NCBI GenBank assembly: GCA_025201865.1
Contig: MU603055.1
Span: forward strand, 1 to 23,564
Source of the DNA: Ramicandelaber brevisporus
Taxonomy: Eukaryota; Kickxellomycota; Ramicandelaberales; Ramicandelaberaceae
Direction: 5' to 3'
DNA: 23,564 nt
Under the pieces are notes generated by a model. It had not been told where the DNA came from. It saw nothing but the letters and a program-made list of their open reading frames with translations, and did no database searches. Position numbers and translations under genes: made by a program. Of this stretch, positions 23,429-23,564 are shown in pieces (the first letter of the stretch is position 1; each line of letters starts with the position of its first letter).

Positions 23429-23444
23429 TTTCAACGACCTGTGT
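23429..23444 (-). repeat. Inverted copy of the 16-bp word at 18789-18804
   Basis: Its reverse complement is ACACAGGTCGTTGAAA, identical to 18789-18804. Both copies run into AT-rich DNA on the same side of the word, with looser similarity for about 15 bp more. Confidence 0.85.
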
Positions 23445-23469
23445 GAAAACAAAATGTTTTAATTTTTCA

Positions 23470-23509
23470 CCAGGGAGGCAATATAGAAGACCGCAATAGC
23501 ACTCCCTGG
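23470..23509. repeat. Inverted repeat CCAGGGAG / CTCCCTGG
   Basis: Perfect 8-bp arms at 23470-23477 and 23502-23509 around a 24-bp spacer that holds two GCAATA words. Confidence 0.7.
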
Positions 23510-23564
23510 CTTCTGACCTAAACGTATCAATCTGCCCAGCGTATGTCTTGAGGTCGATGTTTCT

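Larger units (their letters stand above)
22061..23564. other. Unresolved right-hand segment: possible spliced or decayed gene(s)
   Basis: A CAACAG run lies at 22071-22089. On plus there is a strong donor GTGAGT at 22202 with an acceptor CTCCAG near 22260, and intron-like pairs such as GTATGA (about 22950) to CCGCAG (about 22993). On minus, coding-like frames occur at about 23200-22590, interrupted by TGA codons, and at 22610-22336 (EQEDMVLSFGSTVNVIIENE and onward). I cannot choose a strand or a gene model. A TATA-like TTATATAA lies at about 23249-23256. Right-end inverted repeats are listed separately. Confidence 0.4.

Overview
The window reads as nuclear DNA of a filamentous or early-diverging fungus. 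The recognisable genes are a nucleolar SSU-processome protein (Utp14), a cytochrome oxidase assembly factor (Cox14), an ER V-ATPase assembly factor (Vma12), a fungal-type DAHP synthase, a mitochondrially targeted MsrB and a bHLH regulator. Genes are closely spaced on both strands with TATA boxes and AATAAA signals, coding sequences are mostly intronless, and microsatellites and homopolymer codon runs are frequent. A MTCH-like outer-membrane carrier homologue beside a glutamine-synthetase-type enzyme would fit a non-Dikarya lineage, but the sequence does not fix the taxon.

Layout. 1-457 (-): start of a low-complexity protein running off the left edge. 936-4574 (-): UTP14, divergent from a MTCH/mitochondrial-carrier-like gene (4926-5891, +). 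5892-7056: gene-poor, with a strongly structured candidate Pol III RNA (about 6046-6380, -). 7057-8712 (-): type-I glutamine-synthetase-like ligase with an in-frame 12-bp minisatellite, divergent from a 1006-aa bHLH factor (9871-12891, +). 13182-14603 (-): leucine-rich-repeat protein, sharing a very short promoter with COX14 (14722-14925, +). 15262-16445 (+): VMA12, interrupted by a perfect 76-bp repeat that breaks the frame. 16517-17203 (-): MsrB, convergent with VMA12 and divergent from DAHP synthase (17496-18689, +).

From 18690 to the right end the character changes to an accessory-like segment. It holds a hairpin around a poly(A) signal, an AT-rich block, a perfect 79-bp tandem duplication, an orphan ORF (20316-20678, +), a zinc-finger gene that probably has an intron and an acidic C-terminal exon (21270-21945, -), and an unresolved stretch (22.0-23.3 kb) with coding-like frames broken by stops. 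A 16-bp sequence occurs in inverted orientation near both ends of this segment (18789 and 23429).

The genes are housekeeping functions (ribosome biogenesis, mitochondrial biogenesis, V-ATPase assembly, amino-acid metabolism, redox repair) and do not form one pathway. The items most worth a second look are the structured RNA candidate, the two perfect 76/79-bp duplications that share the same one-T spacer, the hidden acidic exon of the zinc-finger gene, and the unresolved right-hand segment.
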